Assembly: GCA_900128585.1 (NCBI GenBank)
Contig: LT642377.1
Coordinates: 2,039 to 20,373, forward strand
Origin: Stramenopiles sp. TOSAG23-3
Taxonomy: Eukaryota > Sar
Reading direction: 5' to 3'
Length of the DNA: 18,335 nucleotides
Part shown: positions 1-8,375 of the stretch, piece after piece
Layout of the letters: each line of letters opens with the position of its first letter
How positions within the stretch are numbered: the stretch's first letter is position 1
Position numbers and translations under genes: made by a program
Notes under the pieces: generated by a model
The model's database searches: none
What the model saw: the letters and a program-made list of their open reading frames with translations, nothing else
What the model was told of the DNA's origin: nothing

Positions 1-8
1 AATTTGAT

Positions 9-1271
9 ATGCCTGATAAGACAAGACATCAGAGGAGGGCAGAGAAGGTTGCGAAGAGGGAACGACGAAGGGTGGCACGACAAAATAGGGAAAAAAAGAA
101 AAAGAAAAAAGGAGGCGGCGGTATTTACCAAGAAGCTAGACGACAAAGAATTCTGGAAATTCAAGGTAGAAAAGGCGGCGGTAGACCACCACGAGCTCCA
201 AGACCACCTGGTCACCTCAGTGGCCAGAAAATCGTGGACGTGTCACCACGGGTGGCAGGGCTCGTCAATCTCACAGAGCTCCAACTCCATATCAATCAAA
301 TCGTGGACGTGACACCACTGGCATCGCTCGTTCATCTAACGTCGCTCTCGCTCCATAGAAATCAAATCGTGGACGTGTCACCACTGGCAACGCTCGTTAA
401 TCTCAAGAAGCTCACACTTGGTCACTCGGAAGGTGGAAATCAAATCGTGGACGTGTCACCACTGGCATCGCTCGTCCATCTCACGGACCTTCGCCTGGAT
501 AGAAATCAAATCGTGGACGTGGGACCACTGGCAGGGCTCGTCACTCTTACGTTTCTCAACCTCCATAATAACCAAATCTTGGACGTGGGACCACTGGCAA
601 GGCTGGTTCATCTTGAGAGGCTCAGCCTCGGGTCTAATAAAATCGCGGACGTGTCACCACTGGCAGGGCTGGTTCATCTCAAGGAGCTCACCCTTCGTAA
701 TAATAAAATTGTGGACGTGGTACCACTGGCAGGGCTCACCAATCTCACGGAGCTCAACCTTGGTGACTACCGAGGTGGAAATCAAATCGTGGACGTGGCA
801 CCACTGGCAGCGCTCGTTATTAATCTCACGCGGCTCCACCTCGAACAAAATCCAATCGTGGACGTGTCACCACTGGCAGGGCTCGTGAATCTTGAGTATC
901 TCAACCTCCATGAAAATCAAATCGTGGACGTGACACCACTGGCAGGGCTGGTTCATCTCAACCTCCATGAAAATCAAATCGAGGACGTGTCACCACGGGT
1001 GGCAGAGCTGGTTCATCTCAAGGAGCTCTACCTCGGTGAAAATCAAATCGTGAACGTGGCACCACTGGCAGGGCTCGTTAATCTCACGAATCTTGGGCTC
1101 GATAGAAATCAAATCGTGGACGTCGCACCGCTGGCAGGGCTCGTGAATCTCAAGAGGCTCGAGCTCGAAAGTAATCCAATCGTGGACACGAGCCCCCTTC
1201 GTTCACTACCAAAAAGCACAAAGATTAAAGGTTTCGTTGTTGAGCGTGGTGGTTGCTGTACCATTGTTTAA
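9..1271 (+). CDS. Leucine-rich-repeat protein, internalin-like/SDS22-like repeats, C-terminal CaaX box
   Basis: A 420-residue ORF. Residues 1-73 are strongly basic (a KKKKKKGGGG stretch near 30-38, then R/G/P-rich). About 14-15 LRRs follow from residue 74, most of 22 residues, with the consensus NQIVDVSPLAGLVNLxxLxL, the pattern seen in SDS22-like and bacterial internalin LRRs. Such arrays fold as curved solenoids that bind proteins. The last repeat (NPIVDTSPLRSL) breaks the consensus and a short tail ends in GGCCTIV. CTIV fits a CaaX prenylation box and the Cys before it could be palmitoylated, so membrane attachment is predicted. No signal peptide is seen, which suggests a cytosolic protein. 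The frame is open to the window's left edge, so the true start may lie upstream of the ATG at 9. The 3' end could be spliced into the next gene (see findings). The binding partner is unknown. Confidence 0.8.
   Translation: MPDKTRHQRRAEKVAKRERRRVARQNREKKKKKKGGGGIYQEARRQRILEIQGRKGGGRPPRAPRPPGHLSGQKIVDVSPRVAGLVNLTELQLHINQIVDVTPLASLVHLTSLSLHRNQIVDVSPLATLVNLKKLTLGHSEGGNQIVDVSPLASLVHLTDLRLDRNQIVDVGPLAGLVTLTFLNLHNNQILDVGPLARLVHLERLSLGSNKIADVSPLAGLVHLKELTLRNNKIVDVVPLAGLTNLTELNLGDYRGGNQIVDVAPLAALVINLTRLHLEQNPIVDVSPLAGLVNLEYLNLHENQIVDVTPLAGLVHLNLHENQIEDVSPRVAELVHLKELYLGENQIVNVAPLAGLVNLTNLGLDRNQIVDVAPLAGLVNLKRLELESNPIVDTSPLRSLPKSTKIKGFVVERGGCCTIV
228..1203 (+). repeat. Tandem 66-bp LRR-coding repeats
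   Basis: About 15 head-to-tail units of 66 bp, each starting near AATCAAATCGTGGACGTG and continuing CACCACTGGCAGGGCTCGT. Units are so alike at DNA level that a second frame (418-888) is open by accident. Length variants are all in frame: two units carry a 4-codon insert ending in Gly-Gly (near 421-435 and 763-780), one unit is 3 codons short (near 936-970), and two units share the same extra GGG (250-252 and 997-999). Confidence 0.85.
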
Positions 1272-1421
1272 CTAGTATTTTGAAACGTTGTGTATTTCTT
1301 TTGGGCAGACGGAGCACGTCTAGTTAAGGAAGATGATGGTCTCAAGGAAGAAGAGGAAGATGCCAAGGAAGAAGAGGAAGAAGAGGAAGAGGAAACAAAA
1401 GTATTTTTTAGTTTCTTGATT

Positions 1422-2621
1422 ATGGCACTAACCCAGCTTGGAAGAATACACCCCACATTATATGGTGGCAAAGTTATTACCAGCACTATAGTCAATGCCA
1501 CAACGTTTTCTCTTTTTACGTCACAATTTGTACTCTATGGAAATATATTTTGGATGCTGTGGATTTTTCTAACGAAACAAAAAAGTGCTGTGGTGAGTCC
1601 TAAAGACGGAAAGGCGTACCGTGCACCAATATGGTTAAAAGGTTTCGAGGAAGAGCCTGATGCATATAAAGTTCTAATCGCAGAAACGCAAGATTGTTCT
1701 GATCTACCTGATCGTATGGAAAGAGTTCTTACTAAAATATACCACAAAAATGAAGAAGGATCTCATGACATAGAAACCCCAAAACAAAATGCAAAACAGC
1801 AGGATTGCTCTGATATACTTGAGCGTACGGAAAATGAGACAGAAGGATCAAAACAAAGAACTTTCGAAAAGATACACAGGTTTTGGTTTTATTACATTGA
1901 ATATATTTTACCCCCTACCACAATCATCACTTTGCAATTTTTGACATTATTTTTTACTGGTCTGCACTTTTGGAACAACTATGAGCCAAAATATGTCGCT
2001 GAAAATTTTGGTAAACTGTCCTACAACAACATGCAAGTGATGGTGGTGCGATATTTTGCGCTTGGGCTGTTCATAAAAATTTCCAACACCGAGAGTAAAA
2101 GAAACCAAGATCTATTCAAGATTATTTTGCTGCGACCACAAAGTACAGCGCATCGTGCATTCTCAACTTTAATACCTATTTTGGGAGAAGCCATCTGTTA
2201 TTTAGTTTTGGTTACAACTTGCCTGTTGATTGTTCATAGTGACAATGTACAGGATATTATTATGAACTGTTTGGCGGTGGCCTTTGTAACCGACCTAGAT
2301 AATGTATTGCTGCAAGATAAGGATATTGCCAATGTTAAACAGAAGGGCGATAGATGGTTTTCAATGGAGACAGATGGAAAATATAACCGGAAAGTTTTGA
2401 TGTGCTTTGGGTGTTATGACATGGTACAAGCATTCACCCAGCTAATCATTACTTTTCTAGTACTACCATGTGCTTCTTTCAGAGAGCCAGACGAAGCCCT
2501 GAGGAAACTATGGTTTGGGACTGCGCTGAAGTTCAAGGGTGGGGATGATCAGCATTTTTATTTCAACATAACAAATCATACTGAAAATATGTGCATGGTC
2601 AAATGTTATAATGAATACTAA
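1422..2621 (+). CDS. Multi-pass membrane protein of unknown function
   Basis: The first ATG in the frame, at 1422, gives 399 residues. The frame is open from 1284 and upstream encodes a Glu-rich stretch (about 1326-1400) with no ATG. Hydrophobic segments lie near residues 17-46, 164-186, 248-280 and 332-355, so four to five membrane spans are likely. Between the first two is a polar loop with two similar short motifs (QDCSDLPDRME and QDCSDILERTE), a small internal duplication. After the third span comes DIIMNCLAVAFVTDLDNVLL; I recall similar N-x-L-A-x-x-F-x-x-D-x-D motifs in uncharacterised protist membrane proteins, but cannot name a family. The C-terminus holds two potential N-glycosylation sites (NIT, NHT) and Cys residues, suggesting a lumenal or outer face. 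The coding region is more A+T-rich than most genes here. It may be the 3' part of the preceding LRR gene. Confidence 0.6.
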   Translation: MALTQLGRIHPTLYGGKVITSTIVNATTFSLFTSQFVLYGNIFWMLWIFLTKQKSAVVSPKDGKAYRAPIWLKGFEEEPDAYKVLIAETQDCSDLPDRMERVLTKIYHKNEEGSHDIETPKQNAKQQDCSDILERTENETEGSKQRTFEKIHRFWFYYIEYILPPTTIITLQFLTLFFTGLHFWNNYEPKYVAENFGKLSYNNMQVMVVRYFALGLFIKISNTESKRNQDLFKIILLRPQSTAHRAFSTLIPILGEAICYLVLVTTCLLIVHSDNVQDIIMNCLAVAFVTDLDNVLLQDKDIANVKQKGDRWFSMETDGKYNRKVLMCFGCYDMVQAFTQLIITFLVLPCASFREPDEALRKLWFGTALKFKGGDDQHFYFNITNHTENMCMVKCYNEY

Positions 2622-2622
2622 A

Positions 2623-2642
2623 AATGAATGGGTTTCATTAAA
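2623..2642 (+). other. Short inverted repeat just after a stop codon
   Basis: AATGAA and TTCATT form a perfect 6-bp stem around TGGGT directly after the membrane-protein stop codon. It could mark the 3' untranslated region, but a stem this small may be chance. Confidence 0.2.
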
Positions 2643-2732
2643 ACATAAGGTTTTAGCATGATATGATGAACGTTCTTTCTTTTCACTCGTATATGTATTT
2701 TTAAGAATTAGTAATTGATACTAGAAAAGAAC

Positions 2733-4157
2733 TTATAACTCTTTAATTAATGGCACATTTGTCTTCTTTTCGGTGTCCTTCCAAAATCCCCAACAAGACC
2801 CGTTGATGCACACGTCTACTGGCTTCATACAAGTGCGACAGCGCTGCACGTGCGGGCTGGGTTCTTCGACCCCTTTTTCTAGCTGTGCAATGCGTCCGTC
2901 GAGCTTCGCAATCTGGCGCTGTAATGTTCTGCGTTGGTTTCTGAATTTTCGAGACGAATTTTTTCGCTTCTCTTTGTTAATTGTTTTTTTTCTCCGTTTA
3001 TGCCTGGGTTCAGACCTGTCGCGCCCGTGCTTTTCGGGGGGCTGTTTTACCTTGTCCTCCGAGCTCATACCTTCCTCCGCCTTGCTTGCTACCGCGGGGG
3101 GTTTCAATAGCAGTGCGTGCAGATCCCCCAATTGTTTCTTCTGTACCAGCAGCTCCGCTACAGAGAAATGGTCCACAAAGTAAAAGTAGATATTCTTCAA
3201 GTGCATGTGGTTGTGGCAGTAATACACCCCAAAACAAACGTTTTTACGGCATGCTTCACACACCAATACATGGTCTCGGCAGACGGTGCAAACGCTCCCG
3301 CCGTCGATTTTGTCCCAAGGTTTCGAGCACTCGTAGCATTGCCCAACGACCTTCTCTACGGGGGACTCTGCCGCTGGTTCCGTGCTCGTCTTCGTTGGCT
3401 GCGTCACACGCTTGTCAAAGACAAAATTTTTCCCTTCCCACATGCCCCCCTTTTCGAACGTTTCCAAGTACCTGTGTATCCCCCCTTTCAGCTGAGAAAC
3501 GTCCGTACACCCCTTGCTCTTCAAAAATGCGCTGGCCTTTTCACACCTTATACCGCCTGTGCAAAACATCAGGACCTTCTTTTCACGAAAGCTATTAATA
3601 TTTCTCTCGACGTACTTGGGCCACTCTGCAAAATTCCTTGTTTTAGGGTCCAAGGCCCCTTTGAAATGCCCGATCATGTGCTCCTGATGGTTCCGAACGT
3701 CCAGCACAACGTATTCAGGGTTGTCCTGGGCTTTAAGCAGCTCGTCGTGAAACTCTAAAGGCTGCAAATGTTTCCCTGGGGGAAACGTTGCGGGGTCCGG
3801 CGCAGGAATGGCATACATGCCTGTGCTAATGATTTCTTTACAATCCTTCACCACAATGTCCGGGAACGGTTCTACGGCCGACAGGCTCATCTTCCAATCA
3901 ACATCTTTGAACCGTTCGTCCGCCTTCATCTCTTCGATATATTGGTCCAACCGCGACACGTTCGTGGTGATGTCTACGGGAGCCGACACTGTACCATTCA
4001 CACCCTCGTTTGCCACTAGTATGCGCCCTGTCAGCTTGTATTTTTTCGCTAACTCCTCTTGGCGCAACGATTCTACTTTGGAATCCAACGAAGTGTATTT
4101 GTAAAACAATACAACTTTGAACCTTACGCCAGCCTCCGGCTCGGCCCCACCGTCCAT
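2733..4157 (-). CDS. TSTD2: TSTD2/TrhO-type rhodanese-domain protein with extra C-terminal zinc-like cluster
   Basis: A 474-residue protein from the ATG at 4155-4157. Residues 12-105 match the acylphosphatase-like N-terminal domain of the UPF0176/TrhO family (GRILVANEGVNGTVSAP). Residues 145-235 are a rhodanese domain with the active-site loop FCTGGIRCEKASAF; Cys199 is the expected catalytic Cys and Cys205 the family's second Cys. Residues 274-324 are Cys-rich (CYEC, CTVC, CEAC) as in TSTD2/TrhO proteins. Bacterial TrhO makes 5-hydroxyuridine at tRNA U34; this activity is inferred, not shown. Unlike short bacterial forms, it continues with a Lys/Arg-rich region (about 375-412), a possible short coiled coil (412-430) and a second Cys cluster (Cys440, 443, 450, 455). 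The frame stays open 21 codons further (to 4220), but that part translates a GATA microsatellite, so I prefer the inner ATG. Confidence 0.85.
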   Translation of the reverse strand: MDGGAEPEAGVRFKVVLFYKYTSLDSKVESLRQEELAKKYKLTGRILVANEGVNGTVSAPVDITTNVSRLDQYIEEMKADERFKDVDWKMSLSAVEPFPDIVVKDCKEIISTGMYAIPAPDPATFPPGKHLQPLEFHDELLKAQDNPEYVVLDVRNHQEHMIGHFKGALDPKTRNFAEWPKYVERNINSFREKKVLMFCTGGIRCEKASAFLKSKGCTDVSQLKGGIHRYLETFEKGGMWEGKNFVFDKRVTQPTKTSTEPAAESPVEKVVGQCYECSKPWDKIDGGSVCTVCRDHVLVCEACRKNVCFGVYYCHNHMHLKNIYFYFVDHFSVAELLVQKKQLGDLHALLLKPPAVASKAEEGMSSEDKVKQPPEKHGRDRSEPRHKRRKKTINKEKRKNSSRKFRNQRRTLQRQIAKLDGRIAQLEKGVEEPSPHVQRCRTCMKPVDVCINGSCWGFWKDTEKKTNVPLIKEL

Positions 4158-4170
4158 ATTACTGTAGGGA

Positions 4171-4188
4171 GATAGATAGATAGATAGA
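4171..4188 (+). repeat. GATA microsatellite in the rhodanese gene leader
   Basis: About four and a half GATA units lie 14 bases upstream of the preferred rhodanese start codon. Read on the minus strand they give a repetitive SIYLS-type peptide. Confidence 0.9.
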
Positions 4189-4500
4189 CAGATGCCCTCT
4201 GACCTCCAAAAGACACGCAATTCTTCCGCAGCTGTTTCGTTCGGTAGTGGCCACTGAAAGACAGTCCCTGTTTGAGAACTCGTTATTGTTGGGGATAAAA
4301 TTCAAACACTTTACACAATAAACGGAAAGCATATGCGGCATGAAACATAGAAATTAAAAAACAATTGCCGCTCACTGTCGTAGAAAAGGGACGCTTTGAT
4401 GGACATGTATAGAACGGATCATTAGTCTATTATTTGGCTCTTGAAAACACAGTTAGTTGTTGGTTGGCACACACTATACATAATAATACTACTCCTCCTC

Positions 4501-4522
4501 TTCTTCTTCTTCTTCTTCTTCT
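4501..4522 (+). repeat. TTC microsatellite
   Basis: Seven TTC units following CTCCTC, in the spacer between divergent genes. Simple repeat with no coding sign. Confidence 0.9.
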
Positions 4523-5020
4523 CGCGAAAAATAAAAAAGAGAGAATGAAAAGAGAAGAAGAAAACAATAATCATAGTTTAAATAGTACAACACAACATTG
4601 TTGTATGCTGCTGCGAATAAAACACGTACTACGCGTACTCGAGCGTACCCTCGATTGATCCTTGATAGGCCAGACCCCAGACACTAAATGTAAATGTAAT
4701 TAATAATAAATACCATTCTAAAAATACTGACTAGTCTATTCTCGTACGGACTACGGTTGCCAAACAAAACATTCTTTATATTCTTCTTCCCTATTACTGT
4801 ATTTAGTGTATTATTTAATATAAAATAAAAGATCATTAGTTATTCATTATCAAAAAACTATAATAATTTTGTACTTTTGATTTTTAGTATAATTATTTAT
4901 TATGTTGTTTATTAAATACTGGTATTCTATAATGCTATTACTCCAATTACTGTTTAAATTATTTTACTAAAAAAAAGAAGAAGAAATAAAATTAAAAAAT
5001 AATAAATACGACATCATGGG

Positions 5021-5044
5021 TGGTGTGGTGGTGGTGGTGGTGGA
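5021..5044 (+). repeat. GGT/GTG microsatellite
   Basis: A GGT/GTG tract about 300 bases before the TMEM39-like start codon. The opposite strand would read as poly-His but has no other sign of coding. Confidence 0.85.
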
Positions 5045-5337
5045 TGGAGATGATCAAAAAAAAAGATGAATGAAGAATGATGATTATTAGATTTTTTGTT
5101 GTTGTGGTGTTTTGTGTGGATGATGATTTTTTTTTAGTGTGTATATAATAATATATTATGTAGTAATAAAAATATAAACACACATATACACTTATAAAAA
5201 ATAATAATTGTTTGAATAAAAAGGTGTTCGATGATTTTGATGCAACAGAGGATCTCCTTAAAAATTTGTAACCAAGGAGGTGGACTATTGATTCTGAACT
5301 TTGAAGGGAAGAAAGTCAACACGCACCACCGTCTACC

Positions 5338-6519
5338 ATGGGAAAAGGTAGAGCCAATAGTAGTGGAACGACTGGGTCGTCTGCTTCCCAACAGGGGAAG
5401 CGGGTAAAACGCAGCGGGAGTGGGAATGTATCGAAAGAGGTCCTAGAGCGAGGGAAGGCGTTGGAGAGCGCGTTTAATAGTCTTCCAAAAGATGCTTTCA
5501 CGTCGAGGCCCACTTCGAACCGAATGCTTGTGCTGAGCGTGCTGCAAACTATCCTGATCCACTTTATTATTTACCGTCTGAACTTTTCCAAGACGAGTTT
5601 CTTCGGTTTCGTGGGGTGCACGCTCCTCCTCCTACAGAAATGGGCCGCGGGCTCTGGAATGCTGCCGAAAAACGCCGTGGCGATGGTCGAATACGGCGTG
5701 AAAGGCACTGTGGTGGTGGGCGCAACCTGGGCAATCGGTTCGTGGGTTTTTTTTTGCCTTATTCCGCTGCTTTGTGACGTTGAACTCAGTGCGCTGCTGT
5801 CGAAAGCCTTTCCCAAACTGAACGTTTTCCCAAACAAAAAGCGAAAACAGAGTGGTAGCGGTGGGAAATCAAGCTATAGCATGGAAAATATTTGGAGTTG
5901 GAACTGGCGTAATTTTGAGCACGTGGGATGGGAGGTGTTTTACGCAACGTATGTGTCTTCGATGTTGCCTTTGATGTTCGTTCCCTCTTCCGATCTGTAC
6001 TACCCTCGCTCGGTCGCCTTTGTCCTGGTGTTCACCTTTTTCATGAACGCTCTCATCATACACATTGCGGCCTTCCTGAACGAATACCAAGTGCAGATGA
6101 GAAACGCTCTTCGACTTCAGGGGTGCTGGAAGCTTGTCGGCAATGCTGGAGACCCAGGGGCGCCAAAGGGGGAACAAGAACCCGCGGCGTGGAAAAACTC
6201 GGTGGTATTTGGAAAGGGCGAGCGGGTGATTTATCAGGACAAAGTTTATCTCGCCGAGTATAATGAAACGTTTGCCACACCGGGGAGCCTTTCAAACATT
6301 TTTGCTCACGTAATTTTCTCTGACGCGGCCTGGACAAGGTATGTGCTGGTATGCACGCAAGGCGTTCTGGTCGCGTATACAAGCATCTCCATCTACATAT
6401 CGCCGTTCTGGGTATTTTATGGAATAGGTCTCTTCGGTTGCCTGGTTGCGTTCGATTTTGTCACGCGAGCAACGGCGCCTGCTGAGCTGATTGAAGGAAG
6501 CGCTGACGAGAGTTCGTAG
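5338..6519 (+). CDS. TMEM39: TMEM39-family ER membrane protein
   Basis: A 393-residue protein with ATG in good context (taccATGg). A Ser/Gly/Lys-rich tail of about 60 residues precedes hydrophobic spans near 62-80, 87-100, 123-146, 200-216, 225-247, 335-352 and 355-373. The assignment rests on the second half: the WEVFYATYVSSMLPLMFV span, the next span ending in IIHIAAFL, then GCWKL, a conserved Trp (285), VIYQDKVYLAEYNETFATP and a following F-x-x-x-F pattern. These align in order with the C-terminal half of animal TMEM39A/B. In animals this is an ER protein linked to COPII export of cargo, including the SAC1 phosphoinositide phosphatase, and to autophagy; a similar role here is inferred. At 393 residues it is shorter than the roughly 490 of the human protein, mainly in the first half. 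A Lys/Gly/Ser loop (166-180) separates the halves. Confidence 0.7.
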   Translation: MGKGRANSSGTTGSSASQQGKRVKRSGSGNVSKEVLERGKALESAFNSLPKDAFTSRPTSNRMLVLSVLQTILIHFIIYRLNFSKTSFFGFVGCTLLLLQKWAAGSGMLPKNAVAMVEYGVKGTVVVGATWAIGSWVFFCLIPLLCDVELSALLSKAFPKLNVFPNKKRKQSGSGGKSSYSMENIWSWNWRNFEHVGWEVFYATYVSSMLPLMFVPSSDLYYPRSVAFVLVFTFFMNALIIHIAAFLNEYQVQMRNALRLQGCWKLVGNAGDPGAPKGEQEPAAWKNSVVFGKGERVIYQDKVYLAEYNETFATPGSLSNIFAHVIFSDAAWTRYVLVCTQGVLVAYTSISIYISPFWVFYGIGLFGCLVAFDFVTRATAPAELIEGSADESS

Positions 6520-6944
6520 CGGTGGCCGGGGAAAGTGCGGCAAAGTAGGGCGCGTTGACGGTGCGCTTTGGGCGGTCTGTCTATTGATTGCCGCGGGTGC
6601 ACTTCGAGACCGCGATGCTTTCATAGTAACAGATGTTTCCTTGCTCTAAAACTAAAAAAGCTTTAAAACTTACACCTCAGCAAAAGTATCTGTTGTGTCA
6701 CGTAGATGGGGGAATGGTGGTAAAAAATAGTTTAAGAACTATCATAAGATTACGAAAGAACGTGTAACGAAAGAAAGCAAAGACTTTTAAACACTTTTGT
6801 GAAAGCTTATATAACATTTTTAGTTTTTCGAGAATTAAAAACGGTTTTTAAATTATGTATGTACGTACTCTTTTCTAGCAAATGCTGGGCCGTAACAAAC
6901 AACGCCTGGCCCAGCCCGACTCTCTCTCCCTGAAGATTCTAGAT
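6520..6944. other. Convergent intergenic region
   Basis: 3' untranslated regions of the TMEM39-like gene (+) and NOP56 (-) should meet here. The first 100 bases stay G+C-rich, the rest is A+T-rich. I see no gene, RNA or notable repeat. Confidence 0.6.
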
Positions 6945-8375
6945 TTACTTTTTGTCCTTTTTCTTCTTCTTTTTCTTCTCTGATTTTGCTTTCTTGTCCT
7001 TCTTACTCTTCTTACTCTTCTTTGGCGTGTCGTCGCCGTCCATGGCATCCGCCCCACGCTTGCCCAGCGACTTCTTAACCTCTTCCATGCAATCTATGTT
7101 TTTGCGTGGAGCGTCTCCGGTATCGTAGAACTTTAGGCGCTCCTCAACTTGCCCGTGCATCATCTCTCCGTACTTACTAGTGGCAACGTCCGAGAACGCG
7201 TCGATACGAGAGGCTATGGAACATTTGTTTGCTAAGTAACGGGAGATTCTTCCTTTGTTTTTTGCGTTTGCGCGACCTATGAAGCTGGAGTGAAAAATCA
7301 AACCATACTTTGGCGTGTTGCCACGGGTCTTGAGGGCGCGGAACAGCGCTTTCTCCGCCCCAAGGATCTGAACGGTGGAGGCGGGAGCTTTGGCAAGGTT
7401 GGTCAAACTGCCGGCATGGGAGATCAACCGTGCGCCGACGGCATCGCCGATCAACGCCTTCAGGTTGGGCGCCACCTTGTCCATTCGGTCGCTCAAATAG
7501 GATTGCAACGAATGGCGGTACTTGGTCAAAGAAATGACACGAGAGGAAAAGGAGCGAATGTTCAACATGTCGATTTCGCTAATGTCCATCCCCATTGAAG
7601 TTTTCAAGGCGGTGTAGACTTTGTCCGCAAGCCCTCCCTCGTCTTCGTCGTCCATTAGGAGGTCCTTCAGGCCTTGGAGCTTCTCGTCAGAGAACGAGGA
7701 GCGGGCGCGAATGTACTCGGCCGCACGACAAAAGAGGAAGTTGTCCTTCACAATCTGGTTCATCTCCGGGAAGTGCCACGAGTACCACTCCCTGCAGCGC
7801 ATGGAGAACGTGTTTATGTCCTTGTCCAGCTGGTCAAGCAAGCAGATCGCCTGGATGATCATGTTGTCGTTACGGTTCACGTTGAACTTAACTTTGCAGC
7901 GGGAGTAGCTGTGGCCCAGACCGAGCTGTGCCCTCTCCTGGTTTCCGTTGTCCAACTCCTTCACAAACCTGTGGAAGTGGTTCCGGATGCCGCGGATCAG
8001 CTCGCGGGTGATGTCCTCGCACTTGCAAGGGATGCCTAGCCCCTCGTATATCGAGTTTCCGAGCTTTGGGTCGGTCACGCCGAGCCAGAACTTGGCCTTC
8101 TTGCCTTCCTTTACTTTGGGAAGGTTCAGCTCCAAAAAGCTGCGAAGGGAGTCGTTCACGATCCCTTCGGACACGTCGTTGACGTTCGCCAGGGCGTCTT
8201 GCGCGTCCTTAAACGGCAAGAAGCTCTTGAACTTGACGAGCTTGCTAAACAGCTTCAAATCGAGGATGCTCTCTTCGACCTCAGCCATCTTGGCGCCAAT
8301 CTCTTCCGCTTCTATTATCTCGTAAATAGAGTACCCGGCCGCGGCCTCGTACAACAAGTATGCACCTTTTCCCAT
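6945..8375 (-). CDS. NOP56: NOP56, core protein of box C/D small nucleolar ribonucleoproteins
   Basis: A 476-residue protein with ATG at 8373-8375, clearly NOP56. It holds the NOP5NT domain (about 5-70, from [15 protein letters not shown]), the NOSIC region with coiled coil (about 165-220), and the Nop domain (about 255-405) with [54 protein letters not shown] and [18 protein letters not shown], nearly identical to animal NOP56. The C-terminus (430-476) is almost all Lys with Ser/Asp, the usual nucleolar KKE/D-type tail, shorter than in human NOP56. NOP56 pairs with NOP58 and, with fibrillarin and the 15.5K/SNU13 protein, forms the C/D snoRNP that guides 2'-O-methylation and processing of rRNA in the nucleolus. 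No intron interrupts it, which supports an intron-poor genome. Confidence 0.97.
   Translation of the reverse strand: MGKGAYLLYEAAAGYSIYEIIEAEEIGAKMAEVEESILDLKLFSKLVKFKSFLPFKDAQDALANVNDVSEGIVNDSLRSFLELNLPKVKEGKKAKFWLGVTDPKLGNSIYEGLGIPCKCEDITRELIRGIRNHFHRFVKELDNGNQERAQLGLGHSYSRCKVKFNVNRNDNMIIQAICLLDQLDKDINTFSMRCREWYSWHFPEMNQIVKDNFLFCRAAEYIRARSSFSDEKLQGLKDLLMDDEDEGGLADKVYTALKTSMGMDISEIDMLNIRSFSSRVISLTKYRHSLQSYLSDRMDKVAPNLKALIGDAVGARLISHAGSLTNLAKAPASTVQILGAEKALFRALKTRGNTPKYGLIFHSSFIGRANAKNKGRISRYLANKCSIASRIDAFSDVATSKYGEMMHGQVEERLKFYDTGDAPRKNIDCMEEVKKSLGKRGADAMDGDDTPKKSKKSKKDKKAKSEKKKKKKKDKK

Larger units (their letters stand above)
4158..5337. other. Divergent intergenic region with microsatellites
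   Basis: Spacer of about 1.2 kb between the 5' ends of the rhodanese gene (-) and the TMEM39-like gene (+), so both promoters should lie here. It is A+T-rich, with GATA, TTC and GGT tracts annotated separately and poly-A/T runs. Open frames inside (4434-4658, 4992-5183, 5134-5391) are low-complexity translations, the first starting at TTG; I do not believe they are genes. No tRNA or clear promoter element was seen. Confidence 0.7.

Noticed and set aside
418-888. Second long open frame on the plus strand inside the LRR gene
   Set aside because: It exists only because 66-bp repeats lack stops in that frame; its product is a W-T-x-H-H-W repeat with no sign of selection.
228-1203. CRISPR-like repeat array
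   Set aside because: Units are contiguous 66-bp coding repeats with no unique spacers, and they translate to clear LRRs.
2733-2745. C-terminal IKEL on the rhodanese-like protein as an ER-retention signal
   Set aside because: The protein has no signal peptide and KDEL-type signals act only on lumenal proteins.
4434-4658. Small plus-strand gene in the divergent spacer
   Set aside because: Starts at TTG, includes a TTC microsatellite (poly-Leu) and has no recognisable protein features.
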